The notes under the pieces: generated by a model
Databases searched by the model: none
Told to the model about the DNA's origin: nothing
What the model saw: the letters and a program-made list of their open reading frames with translations, nothing else
Part shown: positions 14,445-24,668 of the stretch, one piece after another
Layout of the letters: the number at the start of each line of letters is the position of its first letter
Position numbering within the stretch: position 1 is the first letter of the stretch
Source of the DNA: Archaeoglobus sp. JdFR-24
Lineage (GTDB): Archaea; Halobacteriota; Archaeoglobi; Archaeoglobales; Archaeoglobaceae
Reading direction: 5' to 3'
Length of the DNA: 64,000 nucleotides
NCBI GenBank assembly: GCA_002011215.1
Contig: MTML01000137.1
Coordinates: 5-64,004 of the forward strand
Made by a program: the position numbers and the translations under genes

Positions 14445-16306
14445 TTTATCACCTTTTTTGGTTTGATAGCCTTTTCTGGACATATTCTTGAGCAGACAGC
14501 ACATCCCGTGCACAGCAATTCATCGATTGCAATCCGCTCATTTTCAATTACTATTGCAGGGCATGAGAAAGATTTGATGCATTCCAGACACATGTTGCAA
14601 TCTTCAGTCACCTCAAATGGTCTTATTTCAACACCCTTTCTCTTTCTCTCTCTCGTCCAGAGTATTGCACAGGGATGACGGGCTATGACAACAGAAACAC
14701 CATCATGTTCAATGGCTTTTCTGACAGCTTCTTCCATTTTTCTGACATTATATGGATTCACGGTTTCAACAAACTTTACTCCCATCCCTTTTACTATAGT
14801 TTCGATATCGACTCTCTCACCCTCCTCATCACACATCCGTTCACCCGTTCCGGGATGGGGCTGATGGCCTGTCATTCCCGTTGTTGAATTGTCAAGAATA
14901 ACCAAGGTGAACTTTCTTCTGTTGTAAACTGCGTTTATGAGGGGAGGAATTCCGGAATGGAAAAATGTTGAATCTCCAATTGTTGCGATTATGCTCCTAT
15001 CGACCACATAACTCAAACCATTTGAAACTCCCGCGCTTGCACCCATACATATAGTTATATCAACAGCTTCAAGTGGTTTGTTTATACCAAGGGTGTAGCA
15101 TCCGATATCACTTGGGAAGGCAGCCTCTCCTACAGCCTTCTTGATTGCATAGAAGCTCGCGGTATGTGGACATCCTGGACACAAAACCGGTGGTCTTGGA
15201 GGTGCATGCTGCGCAATCTCCTGAGATTTTTGAATAATTTTACCATAATCTCTGCTTGGTTCAACTCCAAAGGCCTTTGCTATGCCCTCCTCCACTCTTG
15301 AGACGTTGTATTCATAATTCATGGGTAAATGGTTTGTAAGTTTACCTAAAACCTCTATATCCAGAACCGCTCTCGTGTGAAGCTCTACAAATGGATCAAC
15401 CTCCTCAATAACAACTACTCTGTCAATGGACTCGGAGAACTCCTTTATGAGGGATTCAGGAATTGGATACATTGAGGATAGCTTCAATACAGGAGGATTG
15501 ATTTTAAGGTTTCTTACTGCCTCCTTTACATAAGCATAACTCAAACCACAGGCAATGATGCCAGTATCCCCATCTCCTTCTTCTATCCAGTTTAGATCTG
15601 ATCTTGAGAAATAATCCTGAATTCGTGCAATTTTTTCCTGCAGGATTGGTTTAAGTTTTCTTGCATGGGCCGGAAGAACGACATCTGTCTGAGGTTTGCG
15701 CTCCCACTTCACTTTCTCCAGTTTCTTATCAGGAATCTTGTCCAGTCTCACTATGCCACTCGCGTGACTCAGCCTTGTGTATGTCCTGAAAATTATTGGT
15801 AACTGGAATTTCTCAGAGAGTTCAAAAGCCTCTCTGGTCAAATCTTTTGCCTCCTGAACACTTGAAGGCTCTATTACTGGCACATTAGCGGCTTTTCCAT
15901 ACCATCTGTTGTCCTGTTCGTTTTGACTGCTGTGCATGCTGGGATCGTCAGCCGAAACGACAACAAAACCTCCTCTCGCTCCAACATAGGCAAAGCTGAA
16001 CAGAGAGTCGGCAGCAACGTTTAAACCGACATGTTTCATTGTGACCATTCCCCTTTTTCCGGCAAGCGATGCTCCCACAGCAACCTCAAATGCAACCTTC
16101 TCGTTGGTGGAATATTCCATATAATAGTCCATTTTGTCCCTCAGCAATCTGCATGCAGCAGCAAGTGTGTCGGCTATTTCTGAAGAGGGAGTTCCCGGGT
16201 ATGCAGCAAAAACGTCAATTCCCGCTTCGATAGCACCTCTCGCTATGGCCTCATTTCCAAGCAGAAAGACTTTTTCATCGCCATCGCTTATGACATCTTT
16301 TAGCAT
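14441..16306 (-). CDS. iorA: Indolepyruvate:ferredoxin oxidoreductase, alpha subunit
   Basis: 621 residues from ATG 16306. The N-terminal pyrimidine-binding domain (FAAYPGTPSSEI; STNEKVAFEVAVGASL) and the central thiamine-diphosphate domain (CPGCPHTASFYAI; IGDSTFFHSG with NSTTGMTGHQ) are followed by two C-terminal [4Fe-4S] motifs, CNMCLECIKSFSC and CTGCAVCSRIC. This is the usual IorA order. It forms a translationally coupled operon with iorB and is divergent from a small gene at 16357, with 50 bp between them. It supplies reduced ferredoxin from aromatic amino-acid breakdown. Confidence 0.96.
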   Translation of the reverse strand: MLKDVISDGDEKVFLLGNEAIARGAIEAGIDVFAAYPGTPSSEIADTLAAACRLLRDKMDYYMEYSTNEKVAFEVAVGASLAGKRGMVTMKHVGLNVAADSLFSFAYVGARGGFVVVSADDPSMHSSQNEQDNRWYGKAANVPVIEPSSVQEAKDLTREAFELSEKFQLPIIFRTYTRLSHASGIVRLDKIPDKKLEKVKWERKPQTDVVLPAHARKLKPILQEKIARIQDYFSRSDLNWIEEGDGDTGIIACGLSYAYVKEAVRNLKINPPVLKLSSMYPIPESLIKEFSESIDRVVVIEEVDPFVELHTRAVLDIEVLGKLTNHLPMNYEYNVSRVEEGIAKAFGVEPSRDYGKIIQKSQEIAQHAPPRPPVLCPGCPHTASFYAIKKAVGEAAFPSDIGCYTLGINKPLEAVDITICMGASAGVSNGLSYVVDRSIIATIGDSTFFHSGIPPLINAVYNRRKFTLVILDNSTTGMTGHQPHPGTGERMCDEEGERVDIETIVKGMGVKFVETVNPYNVRKMEEAVRKAIEHDGVSVVIARHPCAILWTRERKRKGVEIRPFEVTEDCNMCLECIKSFSCPAIVIENERIAIDELLCTGCAVCSRICPEKAIKPKKVIK

Positions 16307-16356
16307 AACTTTTGAAATCCGGAAGTGTTTTAAAAAATTTGCTGGATTTAATCTAT

Positions 16357-16755
16357 ATGATTTACAGAAACTCATATCTTGAAAAGACAAGAATGTTGCT
16401 GGAAATTATCGCCAATAGGGAATTGTCTGAAAAAGAGATTGAAAATCTCAGGATTCTTGTCCGTGAACTCACTGATGAATCCGAAATTGAGAGGTTGTTC
16501 AGAAACGATATCGAGAATATTTTCAACGACTATGAAAAGGGAAAAATCTCGGGAAGTGATGCGGTCAAAAATCTTCAGCTCCTCAAAGTGTATGCTGTAA
16601 CCCAGCTTGAAAAACACATAGAAAAGGTTGTTATGCTTCTGAAAGAAGCAACTGAAAAATATGGTATTGATTTTGACTTAAAACTGACTGAATTGGGTGC
16701 TGATACAGTAAGCAAAATAGTGGAATACATCGAAAACGCTGAATTGAGAATTTAG
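16357..16755 (+). CDS. Hypothetical helical protein
   Basis: About 132 residues, almost all predicted helix and strongly charged (ELSEKEIENLRILVREL, then LEKHIEKVVMLLKEA). No domain recognised. TTTAAAAAATTT at 16329-16340 is a TATA-like element 17-28 bp before ATG 16357, so the message may be leaderless. Divergent from iorA. An internal ATG at 16393 is an alternative start. Confidence 0.6.
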   Translation: MIYRNSYLEKTRMLLEIIANRELSEKEIENLRILVRELTDESEIERLFRNDIENIFNDYEKGKISGSDAVKNLQLLKVYAVTQLEKHIEKVVMLLKEATEKYGIDFDLKLTELGADTVSKIVEYIENAELRI

Positions 16756-16774
16756 TAAGCTGAATAATAAAAGC

Positions 16775-18049
16775 TCATATTTTTTCGAATTTTTCTTTTA
16801 TCTTCTCCACCTTTCTTTTAACCCTGTCCTCATCAATAGTGAGAAGCATGCGATCTTCCATCAAAATCTCCCCATCAACAATTGTATGCGTCACTTCACA
16901 TCCGAAAGTTGAATAGACAATGCTGTACAGGGGATTATAGGCTGGTATATAATTAGAGTGATCTTTTCTCAGCAAAATCAGATCAGCAAGTTTTCCGGAT
17001 TCTAATTTACCCCCATCTATTTTGTAAGCTCTGTATCCACTTAAGGTGGCCATTTCCAGAACTTCATAGGCTTTTATAGCATCAGCCCTTCCGGTTATAA
17101 CCTTTTGAAGGAGGGATGCAAGCTTTACTTCCTCAAAAAGATTGTAGGTGTTGTTTGAGGCAGCACCATCGGTTCCAAGACACACTTTAACCCCCATCTG
17201 GATCATTTTTGTAATGTTTGCTATTCCAGAAGCCAGCTTGAGATTGCTGACGGGATTATGAACAACACTCGTTCTTTTCTCAGCAAGAATTCTGATCTCC
17301 TCATCGCTTAGCCAGACACCATGGGCTATAACTGTATTCGAGTCAAGAAAGCCAATTTCATTTAGCACTTCAACAGGGGGTGAGCCGTGCTGTCTTTTGA
17401 ACTCATCAACTTCCCATTTTGTTTCAGAGACATGTATGTGAACGGCTGTTGACAGTTCCCTTGCCTTGCTTTTAACATCCCGCAGAAAATCCAACGAGCA
17501 CGTGTATGGAGCGTGAGGACCAAAAATTGCTTTTATCCTTCCATTGAATGAACCCTGCCAGCTCTCAATAAATTTCTGCCCTATCTCAAGCTCCGTTCTG
17601 CCCCTCTCAGGGTCACCTCTGTCTGCCATTCCGTAGCAGAGTACACTCCTTATTCCCGTCTCACCGACAGCCTTCGCAACTTCGTCCATATGAATGTAGA
17701 GGTCAGAAAAACCGGTTGTACCGGTTTTTATCATTTCAAGTATTCCCAGTATAGAACCCCAGTAAACATCTTTTTCCGTTAAAAGCTTCTCAGCTCTCCA
17801 TATTTTTGTTTTCAGCCAGTCCATTAAGGGCATATCTTCAGCATATCCCCTGAAAAGTGTCATTGCAAGATGGGTGTGGGCATTAAAAAGGCCCGGAAGA
17901 ACGAGGTTTGAAGAAGCATCTATCTCTTTTTCCCCCCTGATATCCGATTTACCAACATATGCAATCCTATTACCGCTTATTCCTATGTTTGCTTCGGTGA
18001 ATTTACCATCGATATAACAGAGGCCATTTTTAATTGCGATATCGTACAT
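16775..18049 (-). CDS. dadD: Amidohydrolase: 5'-deoxyadenosine / S-adenosylhomocysteine deaminase family
   Basis: 424 residues. Metal ligands are visible: NAHTHLAMTLF (first His pair), HVSETKWE, VIAHGVWL and the catalytic Asp in LGTDGAASNN. This is the MtaD/DadD group, which deaminates S-adenosylhomocysteine, methylthioadenosine or 5'-deoxyadenosine in archaea as part of nucleoside salvage after radical-SAM and methyltransfer reactions. The exact substrate cannot be told from sequence. ATG 18049 is preferred over an adjacent TTG. Confidence 0.88.
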   Translation of the reverse strand: MYDIAIKNGLCYIDGKFTEANIGISGNRIAYVGKSDIRGEKEIDASSNLVLPGLFNAHTHLAMTLFRGYAEDMPLMDWLKTKIWRAEKLLTEKDVYWGSILGILEMIKTGTTGFSDLYIHMDEVAKAVGETGIRSVLCYGMADRGDPERGRTELEIGQKFIESWQGSFNGRIKAIFGPHAPYTCSLDFLRDVKSKARELSTAVHIHVSETKWEVDEFKRQHGSPPVEVLNEIGFLDSNTVIAHGVWLSDEEIRILAEKRTSVVHNPVSNLKLASGIANITKMIQMGVKVCLGTDGAASNNTYNLFEEVKLASLLQKVITGRADAIKAYEVLEMATLSGYRAYKIDGGKLESGKLADLILLRKDHSNYIPAYNPLYSIVYSTFGCEVTHTIVDGEILMEDRMLLTIDEDRVKRKVEKIKEKFEKI

Positions 18050-18263
18050 CAAACTTTTTTAGTTTGGGGTAAATAAAAGGATTTTTGTTTTTCTCTGAAA
18101 TCTTTTTCTTGAAATTAAGCTGATTGAACCGTGAAAGTAAGTAGTCGAGCCGTGAAGGTTTACAATCGTCTCAGGAGGAATTCCCTACTTAATTCTGTTA
18201 ACTTGCCAGTTTTGATATTTACGAAAAAGAACAAAAATTTAATGAAATTATTGCTGGTTTGTA

Positions 18264-19385
18264 CTATCCAAGCAGGTGAATCAGAATTCCGGCCGCGGTT
18301 GCTGAGCCAATAACTCCAGCCACATTTGGCCCCATGGCATGCATCAGTAAATGATTCTCATAATCCTCCTTTAAAGCAAGCTTCTGAACAACTCTTGCAG
18401 ACATTGGAACTGCTGAAACACCAGCAGCTCCTATCATCGGGTTAATTTTTTCCTTAACGAACAGGTTCATCAGTTTTGCAAGTAAAACTCCTCCGGCTGT
18501 GGCGGCAGCAAAGGCTATAACTCCCAGGACCAGTATCATTACGGTTTTGGGGTTAAGAAAGCTCTCAGCCTTCATCGTACTTCCAACAGTCAGACCGAGT
18601 ATTATTGTCATTATGTTGAGCAACTCCTCACTTGCACCCTTCGCGAGCCTATCAGTCACTCCACTCTCTCTGAAAACGTTTCCGGCCATGAGCATACCTA
18701 TGAGGGGTAGTGCTTTTGGAACGAGCAAACCCGAGACTATTATGGTCACAATGGGGAAGATTATCTTTTCCTTCTTTGAAACAGGTCGTAAAGTCCTCAT
18801 TCTGATCTTTCTCTCTTCCTCAGTGGTCAGGGCCTTTATAACAGGGGGTTGGATAATTGGAACGAGGGACATATAACTGTAGGCAGCCACCGCAGTTGCT
18901 GCTAGTATCTGGGGTGCGAGGATGGTTGTGGTATATATAGTAGTTGGACCATCAGCACCACCGATTATTCCTATGGAAGCGGCTTCCTGGGGAGTAAATC
19001 CTATTAAAAGGGCAAAAATGAATGCTATGAAAATTCCTATCTGAGCAGCAGCACCAAGCAGAAAGGTTTTTGGATTTGCAATAAGTGGACCAAAATCTGT
19101 TAGAGCACCTATACCGAGAAAAATCAGGAGCGGTACAATCTCAGTTCCAATGAGTGTCTTCAGGAATATTCCTAAAATACCCCCAGTCTCCCCGAAATCG
19201 GCTATTCCACCCATTGGTATATTCGCCAGGATTGCACCGAGACCAATTGGAACGAGCAAAAGAGGTTCCATTCTTTTCTCAATGCCAAGATAAATCAGGA
19301 TACAACCAATCAATATCATTATAACGTTGCCCGGAGTCAGATGCCCTATAGCCGTTATGGAGAACAACTCACTTACGCCTGCCAA
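18264..19385 (-). CDS. oadB: Sodium-pump decarboxylase beta subunit
   Basis: 373 residues, highly hydrophobic, about nine to eleven transmembrane segments. The family signature [17 protein letters not shown] and the [15 protein letters not shown] loop are present, as is [16 protein letters not shown] near the end. Beta subunits (OadB/GcdB/MmdB) couple decarboxylation of carboxy-biotin to Na+ export. The start is TTG at 19385 with a strong GAGGTGAT site 5 bp upstream. The biotin carrier and gamma genes lie directly upstream. No carboxyltransferase alpha subunit is in the window, so the acid (oxaloacetate, methylmalonyl-CoA or other) is open. Confidence 0.93.
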   Translation of the reverse strand: MAGVSELFSITAIGHLTPGNVIMILIGCILIYLGIEKRMEPLLLVPIGLGAILANIPMGGIADFGETGGILGIFLKTLIGTEIVPLLIFLGIGALTDFGPLIANPKTFLLGAAAQIGIFIAFIFALLIGFTPQEAASIGIIGGADGPTTIYTTTILAPQILAATAVAAYSYMSLVPIIQPPVIKALTTEEERKIRMRTLRPVSKKEKIIFPIVTIIVSGLLVPKALPLIGMLMAGNVFRESGVTDRLAKGASEELLNIMTIILGLTVGSTMKAESFLNPKTVMILVLGVIAFAAATAGGVLLAKLMNLFVKEKINPMIGAAGVSAVPMSARVVQKLALKEDYENHLLMHAMGPNVAGVIGSATAAGILIHLLG

Positions 19386-19409
19386 CTTATCACCTCTGGA
19401 GTCCAGCTT

Positions 19410-19838
19410 TTATCCGATCACAGCTATAATATCTCCAGTCTCCACCTTATCACCCTGTTTCACCCTGAGATCTTTCACGATTCCCTTTATTGGGCTGACA
19501 ACCTCGTTCTCCATTTTCATAGCCTCGAGAATGAGTATTGGATCACCCGGTTTAACCTCACTGCCTTCTTTAACGAGAACTTTAACAACGGTTCCTGGGA
19601 GCATCGCAGTTATTACATTTCCATCTGAGACTTTAGGGGGTCGAGGTGATTTTGCCACCTTATCTGCTCTGAGGGCTGCAGGCTCCCCACTTATTTGGGT
19701 TATTATGGGTTCAGCCTCCTCGCTGATAACAACTTCAGCAACTTTACCCTCCAGCTCCACTCTATAGACACCATACTTGATTTTTTCAACTTTTACACTG
19801 AATGGCTTACCATTCACTGTTATTTTGAATCTCTTCAT
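19410..19838 (-). CDS. Biotin carboxyl carrier protein of the sodium-pump decarboxylase
   Basis: 142 residues. An N-terminal region of about 60 residues is followed by a linker rich in Pro/Lys/Ser and a biotinyl domain with EAMKMENEV, where the Lys is biotinylated. The carrier shuttles carboxyl groups from the carboxyltransferase to the membrane beta subunit. It overlaps the gamma-subunit stop by 4 bp (ATGA) and precedes oadB by 24 bp. Confidence 0.95.
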   Translation of the reverse strand: MKRFKITVNGKPFSVKVEKIKYGVYRVELEGKVAEVVISEEAEPIITQISGEPAALRADKVAKSPRPPKVSDGNVITAMLPGTVVKVLVKEGSEVKPGDPILILEAMKMENEVVSPIKGIVKDLRVKQGDKVETGDIIAVIG

Positions 19839-20191
19839 AACCTCTCACCAACCTGCTCAAGTCTGGAAAACTTTTTCCAGGCATTATCATTTCTGGAAAT
19901 ATTGATTATTTCAGATTCTTCATAAAGTGTATGATATGCCTGAGCAGCAGAAATGATGGCAATAAACTCCTCATTTGAAAATCTTTGATTATAGTCCATT
20001 CCCTCTTTAGATACATGTGTCTCATTCTCCCTTTTTCTTGATATTTTTTCTGTTTTTGATGAAATAATTCCCATCATCCACATTATTCCGGCAAGACTGC
20101 TCAGAACTATAAAAACTCCACTCACACCCAGGGCTGTAATGACCAGACCTTCTGCAAGGATTTCAAATAAACCGACCATCCAGGATTCCAC
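19835..20191 (-). CDS. Sodium-pump decarboxylase gamma subunit (OadG-like)
   Basis: 118 residues. One N-terminal transmembrane helix (about 10-42, LVITALGVSGVFIVLSSLAG), then a polar cytosolic tail ending in a helical region with NEEFIAIISAAQAYH, matching the OadG pattern. It assembles the alpha and beta subunits. The first start is GTG 20191; ATG 20179 is also possible because AGGAG sits just before the GTG. First gene of the gamma-biotin-beta operon. Confidence 0.82.
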   Translation of the reverse strand: MESWMVGLFEILAEGLVITALGVSGVFIVLSSLAGIMWMMGIISSKTEKISRKRENETHVSKEGMDYNQRFSNEEFIAIISAAQAYHTLYEESEIINISRNDNAWKKFSRLEQVGERL

Positions 20192-20387
20192 TCCTGAAGA
20201 GATAATAAATTTTTCGAAGGTTTATTAATTTTTGTTCAAAACCTGGTAAAGCTAATTGGAAAATCTGTAATTTGACATCATTAAATCAATCATTTTCATA
20301 TTTTTTCAGATTAAATTTCAAATGGATTTTAAATGAATGTGTCATTCTCGACGTATTGTTATTGACTCAACTGTTCCCGATAATAAT

Positions 20388-20843
20388 TTATCCTTTTACA
20401 AGATTTTCAATCATCTCTATCAAATGGCTTCTGATGTGGTCGTACATCATGTTGAAGGAGGTTCGAACCATTGGATGGTAAAAAATCTCGGTGTGGGGTG
20501 TCTGAGCAATACACTCCTCTATGAATCTCTCGAGTGCTGTTAAGTCTCTCAAACAGGTCTCGACGTGTTCTTTTCCCATGATTTTTACACCGTTTTTGAG
20601 AGAGGATAATAACTCAAAGAGATTGATTGCCTTAAGCACATCTGATGTTCGACCTTGCGTATCAGAAATCAGGTTGTTGAGGTGGATATTGCCCGATTCC
20701 TCAATTCTATCGAAGTCATCCATCGTGATCTCGTCCAATTTTATTCTTTGTATAGATTTGAGATGCATGAAAACCTTCTCTGAAACATCACTGCTTATTC
20801 CAAAGATTTCGGTCCACTTTGAAAAGTATTCTCTCTCGATCAT
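20388..20843 (-). CDS. Hypothetical helical protein
   Basis: About 151 residues, mainly helical, no recognised domain. GAGGGTG lies about 6 bp before ATG 20843; a GTG three codons upstream is less well placed. It stands alone between the decarboxylase operon and HMG-CoA reductase, on the same strand as both. Confidence 0.6.
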   Translation of the reverse strand: MIEREYFSKWTEIFGISSDVSEKVFMHLKSIQRIKLDEITMDDFDRIEESGNIHLNNLISDTQGRTSDVLKAINLFELLSSLKNGVKIMGKEHVETCLRDLTALERFIEECIAQTPHTEIFYHPMVRTSFNMMYDHIRSHLIEMIENLVKG

Positions 20844-20938
20844 ATCTCGCACCCTCTTGGATTGAAAAAATTAGTTGGTAAAATAACCTCGAAAAATCCC
20901 GTGTAATTTTGCTGTAGGGTTATTTGCCTTCGTTATCG

Positions 20939-22210
20939 TTAAGTTTCACCTGAGCGAATCTCTTCAAGAATTTCTCTTGCTCTATCCATTCTGATTTTCT
21001 TCTCTTTTACGAGGATCTCCACGACTTTGTCTATCTCTTCTCCTTTAGCTCCAGCACTTATGGCAATGTTTCTGGCATGCAGGGACATATGGCCTCTCTG
21101 AATTCCTTCTGTTGCAAGAGCTCTGAGAGCAGCAAAGTTTTGTGCAAGACCCACTGCAGCAATAACTCTTGAAAGCTCATCTGCTGTTTTTACACCCAGT
21201 ATTTTCAGGTTTATCTTTGCAAGCGGGTTTACTGAAGTAGACCCACCTACAGTCCCAACTGCAACGGGTACTTCGATCGTTCCCACGAGGTCTCCGTTTT
21301 TTGTTTTTTCATAGGTGGTGAGAGGCTTGTAGCTATTCCTGAATGCTGCATAGGCATGAGCACCCGCTTCAATAGCCCTGAAATCATTTCCTGTTGCAAT
21401 AACGACAGCAGATATACCATTCATTATACCCTTGTTGTGTGTGGCACATCTGAAGGGATCCGCAAGGGCAAAAGCATAGGCATTTAAAATTCCATCGACT
21501 ACTTCCTCCCCGCCTATTGCATCTTTATCAAAAACTGCATAAGCTCTTGCAAGCCTGTAAACTGCCAGATTTGAAAGAATTCTCAGGTAGACCTTTCCAC
21601 CTGTGATTCTCTCAATTAGTGGTGCCACAGCCTCTGCCATTGTATTAACAGCATTGGCACCCATGGCATCCCTGACATCCACAATCAGATGAATTATAAG
21701 CATCTCTCCTCTGATAGTTTCTATCACTCTCGCCTCAATATCTCTACATCCACCACCGAGAGATATAAGTAGCGGATCCTGCTCGTTTGCCTTTTCAATT
21801 ATTTCATCCTTATTGGACATTACCTCAATTCGTGCGGCATGAGGATTGCTTAAACCCGTAACCTGAATCTGACCGATCATTACAGGCCCCGTTGAAGAGG
21901 TTTTAAATCCACCTTTGAATCTAGCCATTCTGGCAGCATTGCTTGCGGCTGCAACAACGCTCGGTTCCTCAATAACCATCGGTATCAGATAGTCCTTTCC
22001 GTCGATAAGGAAATTTGTAGCAATACCTATCGGGAGTTCGAAAGTTCCAATAACATTCTCGATCATTCTATCGGCAAGCTCAATAGGAAGTGATCCCGTC
22101 TTAACAAGAGTGGATTTCTCCTCATCTGTGAGCTCTGCAAATTCTGCAACTTTTTTAAGCCTGTCATTTACAGGTAGTTTATAAAATCCTTCAATTCTGG
22201 ATGATTTCAT
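20939..22210 (-). CDS. hmgA: HMG-CoA reductase, class II (bacterial type)
   Basis: 423 residues. Makes mevalonate from HMG-CoA for isoprenoid lipids. The class II pattern is clear: N-terminal [16 protein letters not shown], catalytic Glu in [11 protein letters not shown], Lys in THNKGIMNG, Asp in [12 protein letters not shown], and His in MSLHARN near the C-terminus. Most archaea use class I; the class II form is known in Archaeoglobales and Thermoplasmatales and is explained by transfer from bacteria. It is separate from the HMG-CoA synthase operon at 30 kb. Confidence 0.95.
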   Translation of the reverse strand: MKSSRIEGFYKLPVNDRLKKVAEFAELTDEEKSTLVKTGSLPIELADRMIENVIGTFELPIGIATNFLIDGKDYLIPMVIEEPSVVAAASNAARMARFKGGFKTSSTGPVMIGQIQVTGLSNPHAARIEVMSNKDEIIEKANEQDPLLISLGGGCRDIEARVIETIRGEMLIIHLIVDVRDAMGANAVNTMAEAVAPLIERITGGKVYLRILSNLAVYRLARAYAVFDKDAIGGEEVVDGILNAYAFALADPFRCATHNKGIMNGISAVVIATGNDFRAIEAGAHAYAAFRNSYKPLTTYEKTKNGDLVGTIEVPVAVGTVGGSTSVNPLAKINLKILGVKTADELSRVIAAVGLAQNFAALRALATEGIQRGHMSLHARNIAISAGAKGEEIDKVVEILVKEKKIRMDRAREILEEIRSGET

Positions 22211-22277
22211 GGTGAACTGTTTTTAACAAGGATTTAAAATTTCTTTCGATTATAGAGTCATATGTAAAATCTGGCAA

Positions 22278-22303
22278 TGGATGTTCGATCTGGATGTTCG
22301 ATC
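22278..22303. repeat. 13-bp tandem duplication
   Basis: TGGATGTTCGATC is present twice in direct contact (22278-22290, 22291-22303) between the ABC permease end and the HMG-CoA reductase start. Confidence 0.85.
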
Positions 22304-22316
22304 AATATTTCTGAAA

Positions 22317-24641
22317 TCAGCTTACCACTTCTTTTGTAACCTTTTCGATATCCATTTTACCTATATATCTGATTCCAGGAATGAGTGAAATGATCAACAC
22401 GATTAAAACCAAGATTACTGTTAGAAAGTATGTTTTAGGGTATATCACAAAAGGCATGTAATATAATTCACTTTGAAAGGAATTCAGAAAAGTATGTGCA
22501 GAGATATAGCCTAAGGGCAATCCGATGGCAATACCTGTAAAGCCTATGATCAGGTTCTCGATAATTAAATTATAGGCCAGCTCTTTAGTTGTGTACCCGA
22601 GCATTTTCAGTGTTGCGATTTCTCTTCTTCTCTCTAAAATGTTTACAGTGGTCGTGTTGAATATGGAAGCAAAGCCCAGAGATCCCCCGAAAAATAACGA
22701 GAAGAAAATAAAGACATAAAAGAAGGCTATAAGTTCAAGTATATCCCCCTCAATGTCCTCAATTGAGTCAACCCTTAAAACGTTCTCATAGTTTTCGAGT
22801 TTGCTCTTAACTTCCTCCTTGGAATTTGGATCAACTCTCAAAATAACTTCATTAAAACCTTTTATACCCATTATTCTCTGCAGTTCATTCAGATTTGCAT
22901 AACATGCTGGTGTTAATGGCATCTGAAAGATATCATAGACTTCAATTCTCTTTTTTCCGAATTCAGTAAAGAATTCTATTTTCTCCTTTTTGACTATGCT
23001 CAGGTTAGATGAGATAGTCATCGGTAGAATAATTCCTTCTGGTGGTGGCATATGAATACTGCCACTGTCATCATAGATATTGTATAGATTTTGATTCTCT
23101 AATCCAATAAGACTTGCAGATCTCGAAACACCACCTTTCTCGATAAGAATCCAGGTGTTTATTAATGGATAAGCCTCTCTTACTCCTTTAATGGATCTAA
23201 TCTCCTTTAAAACACTTTCATCAACGTAACCACTGAACTTAACATCCATATCGTAGTTTAAAACCTTGTTAAACTGTAATTCCATTGCGAAATCCATTGA
23301 ATCTACAAAAACCATGGAAATTAGGATTAGAACAATGCTTGCAACAACGCTGAAGGTTGAATAGGCGGTTCTTTTTTTGTTCCTGAACAGATTCCGTATC
23401 GAAAGCCTGACCAGCACAGGCATTTTGATAAATTTCTCAATATCTATACCTTTAAACGCCTGTTCAACATAACCCCTTAAACCTTGAGTAATCTCAATTC
23501 CTGCTGCATTCTTTGCGGCTATGTAGCCTGAGATTAATGGTGTTGTTAAGCCAACCAAAAACCCATAAACCATTATATTGTAATGGGGTTTTGCAACGTA
23601 GTATGGGATATTTAGAACTGACGTGTACTGGGCTGTTAGAATGACTGCTGAAATGTATCCAACAATAATGCCAGAGATTGAGCCTGACATGCCCATAAAT
23701 AAGGAATGTTTTAGGTAATGCAGCAATACTGCTTGTTTAGACAGCCCTAAAGCCCTTAAAACAGCAATGTTACCAATTTGCTCTCTGATTAATCTGGTCA
23801 ACAAAACATAAACTGCAAATATTGAAATCAGCAGAAAGAATGATGGAAATAAAATTGCTAATTGTTTAAACCCGTCCAGATCCATCTGTAACACTTTATT
23901 GCTTGGTTGATCCTCAGAGGTGTAGTAATTTTTTATGTTGTAAGCCTTAAGCGTTCTAAAAGCTTTATTAAGGATCTCATCTTTATTCTCTCTATCATAA
24001 ACTGTGATTTTTACCTCGTTTATTCTATCACTGTATCCAAGCTCTTCCAGAACTTTGTAAGGCACGAAGGCAATCCCCAGGGTTCTTGGAGAGGTCATTA
24101 TCTCGCTCCCTTCAACAACCCAAATATACTCGGGACTGTAAACGAGTCCAGCCACCTTTAGTCTCAACTTTTTGTCATTTATGCTAACATGTACAACATC
24201 TCCAACTTTTAGGTTGTGATAATCGGCGAACTTCTTCAAAAGCAATAGAGATCTGGAATTCTTAGGGATATAATCTCCCTCAACAACAACCAGTTTATCA
24301 ACTTCAGGCTGCTTATATGGAATTGAAATCAGCTTTAGGACAGCATGCTGATTTTGTATGCTTATGATGCCCTTAACCGATAATCGCCCCTCTACCTCTC
24401 TGACGCCGTTAATCTTTTTAATTTCCTTAATGATCTCTTTTGGTGCATTATTGAGCTCAATTGAAATATCTTCAAAATCTGTTTGATCGTAAAAATAATT
24501 GTAAGTGTCTTTTAAGTTTAGATATGCCATGTAGAATGAGGAGAATATTGCTATTCCTAAGAATATGATGAAAGTAACAGCTAAGAACATTCCTTTTTGT
24601 GCTTTAATATCTCTGATAACCTTCAAATTTAATGTGTTCAT
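22317..24641 (-). CDS. ABC transporter permease, FtsX/MacB type
   Basis: 774 residues. An N-terminal helix (about 17-37) is followed by a large exterior domain, then three helices around 260-370. A second unit repeats the plan: a helix near 430, a second exterior domain, and three C-terminal helices (FFYVFIFFSLFFGGSLG onward). Two FtsX domains in one chain are typical of LolCE-like or bacitracin-type exporters that act on lipids, peptides or proteins at the outer face. It is the last gene of a TetR-controlled operon. Confidence 0.88.
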   Translation of the reverse strand: MNTLNLKVIRDIKAQKGMFLAVTFIIFLGIAIFSSFYMAYLNLKDTYNYFYDQTDFEDISIELNNAPKEIIKEIKKINGVREVEGRLSVKGIISIQNQHAVLKLISIPYKQPEVDKLVVVEGDYIPKNSRSLLLLKKFADYHNLKVGDVVHVSINDKKLRLKVAGLVYSPEYIWVVEGSEIMTSPRTLGIAFVPYKVLEELGYSDRINEVKITVYDRENKDEILNKAFRTLKAYNIKNYYTSEDQPSNKVLQMDLDGFKQLAILFPSFFLLISIFAVYVLLTRLIREQIGNIAVLRALGLSKQAVLLHYLKHSLFMGMSGSISGIIVGYISAVILTAQYTSVLNIPYYVAKPHYNIMVYGFLVGLTTPLISGYIAAKNAAGIEITQGLRGYVEQAFKGIDIEKFIKMPVLVRLSIRNLFRNKKRTAYSTFSVVASIVLILISMVFVDSMDFAMELQFNKVLNYDMDVKFSGYVDESVLKEIRSIKGVREAYPLINTWILIEKGGVSRSASLIGLENQNLYNIYDDSGSIHMPPPEGIILPMTISSNLSIVKKEKIEFFTEFGKKRIEVYDIFQMPLTPACYANLNELQRIMGIKGFNEVILRVDPNSKEEVKSKLENYENVLRVDSIEDIEGDILELIAFFYVFIFFSLFFGGSLGFASIFNTTTVNILERRREIATLKMLGYTTKELAYNLIIENLIIGFTGIAIGLPLGYISAHTFLNSFQSELYYMPFVIYPKTYFLTVILVLIVLIISLIPGIRYIGKMDIEKVTKEVVS

Positions 24642-24668
24642 ACTTCATCAGTTTAATATACTCATACT

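Noticed and set aside
18131..18313. A 60-codon plus-strand ORF between the deaminase and oadB
   Set aside because: It overlaps the end of oadB, is short and basic without domains, and has no clear promoter.
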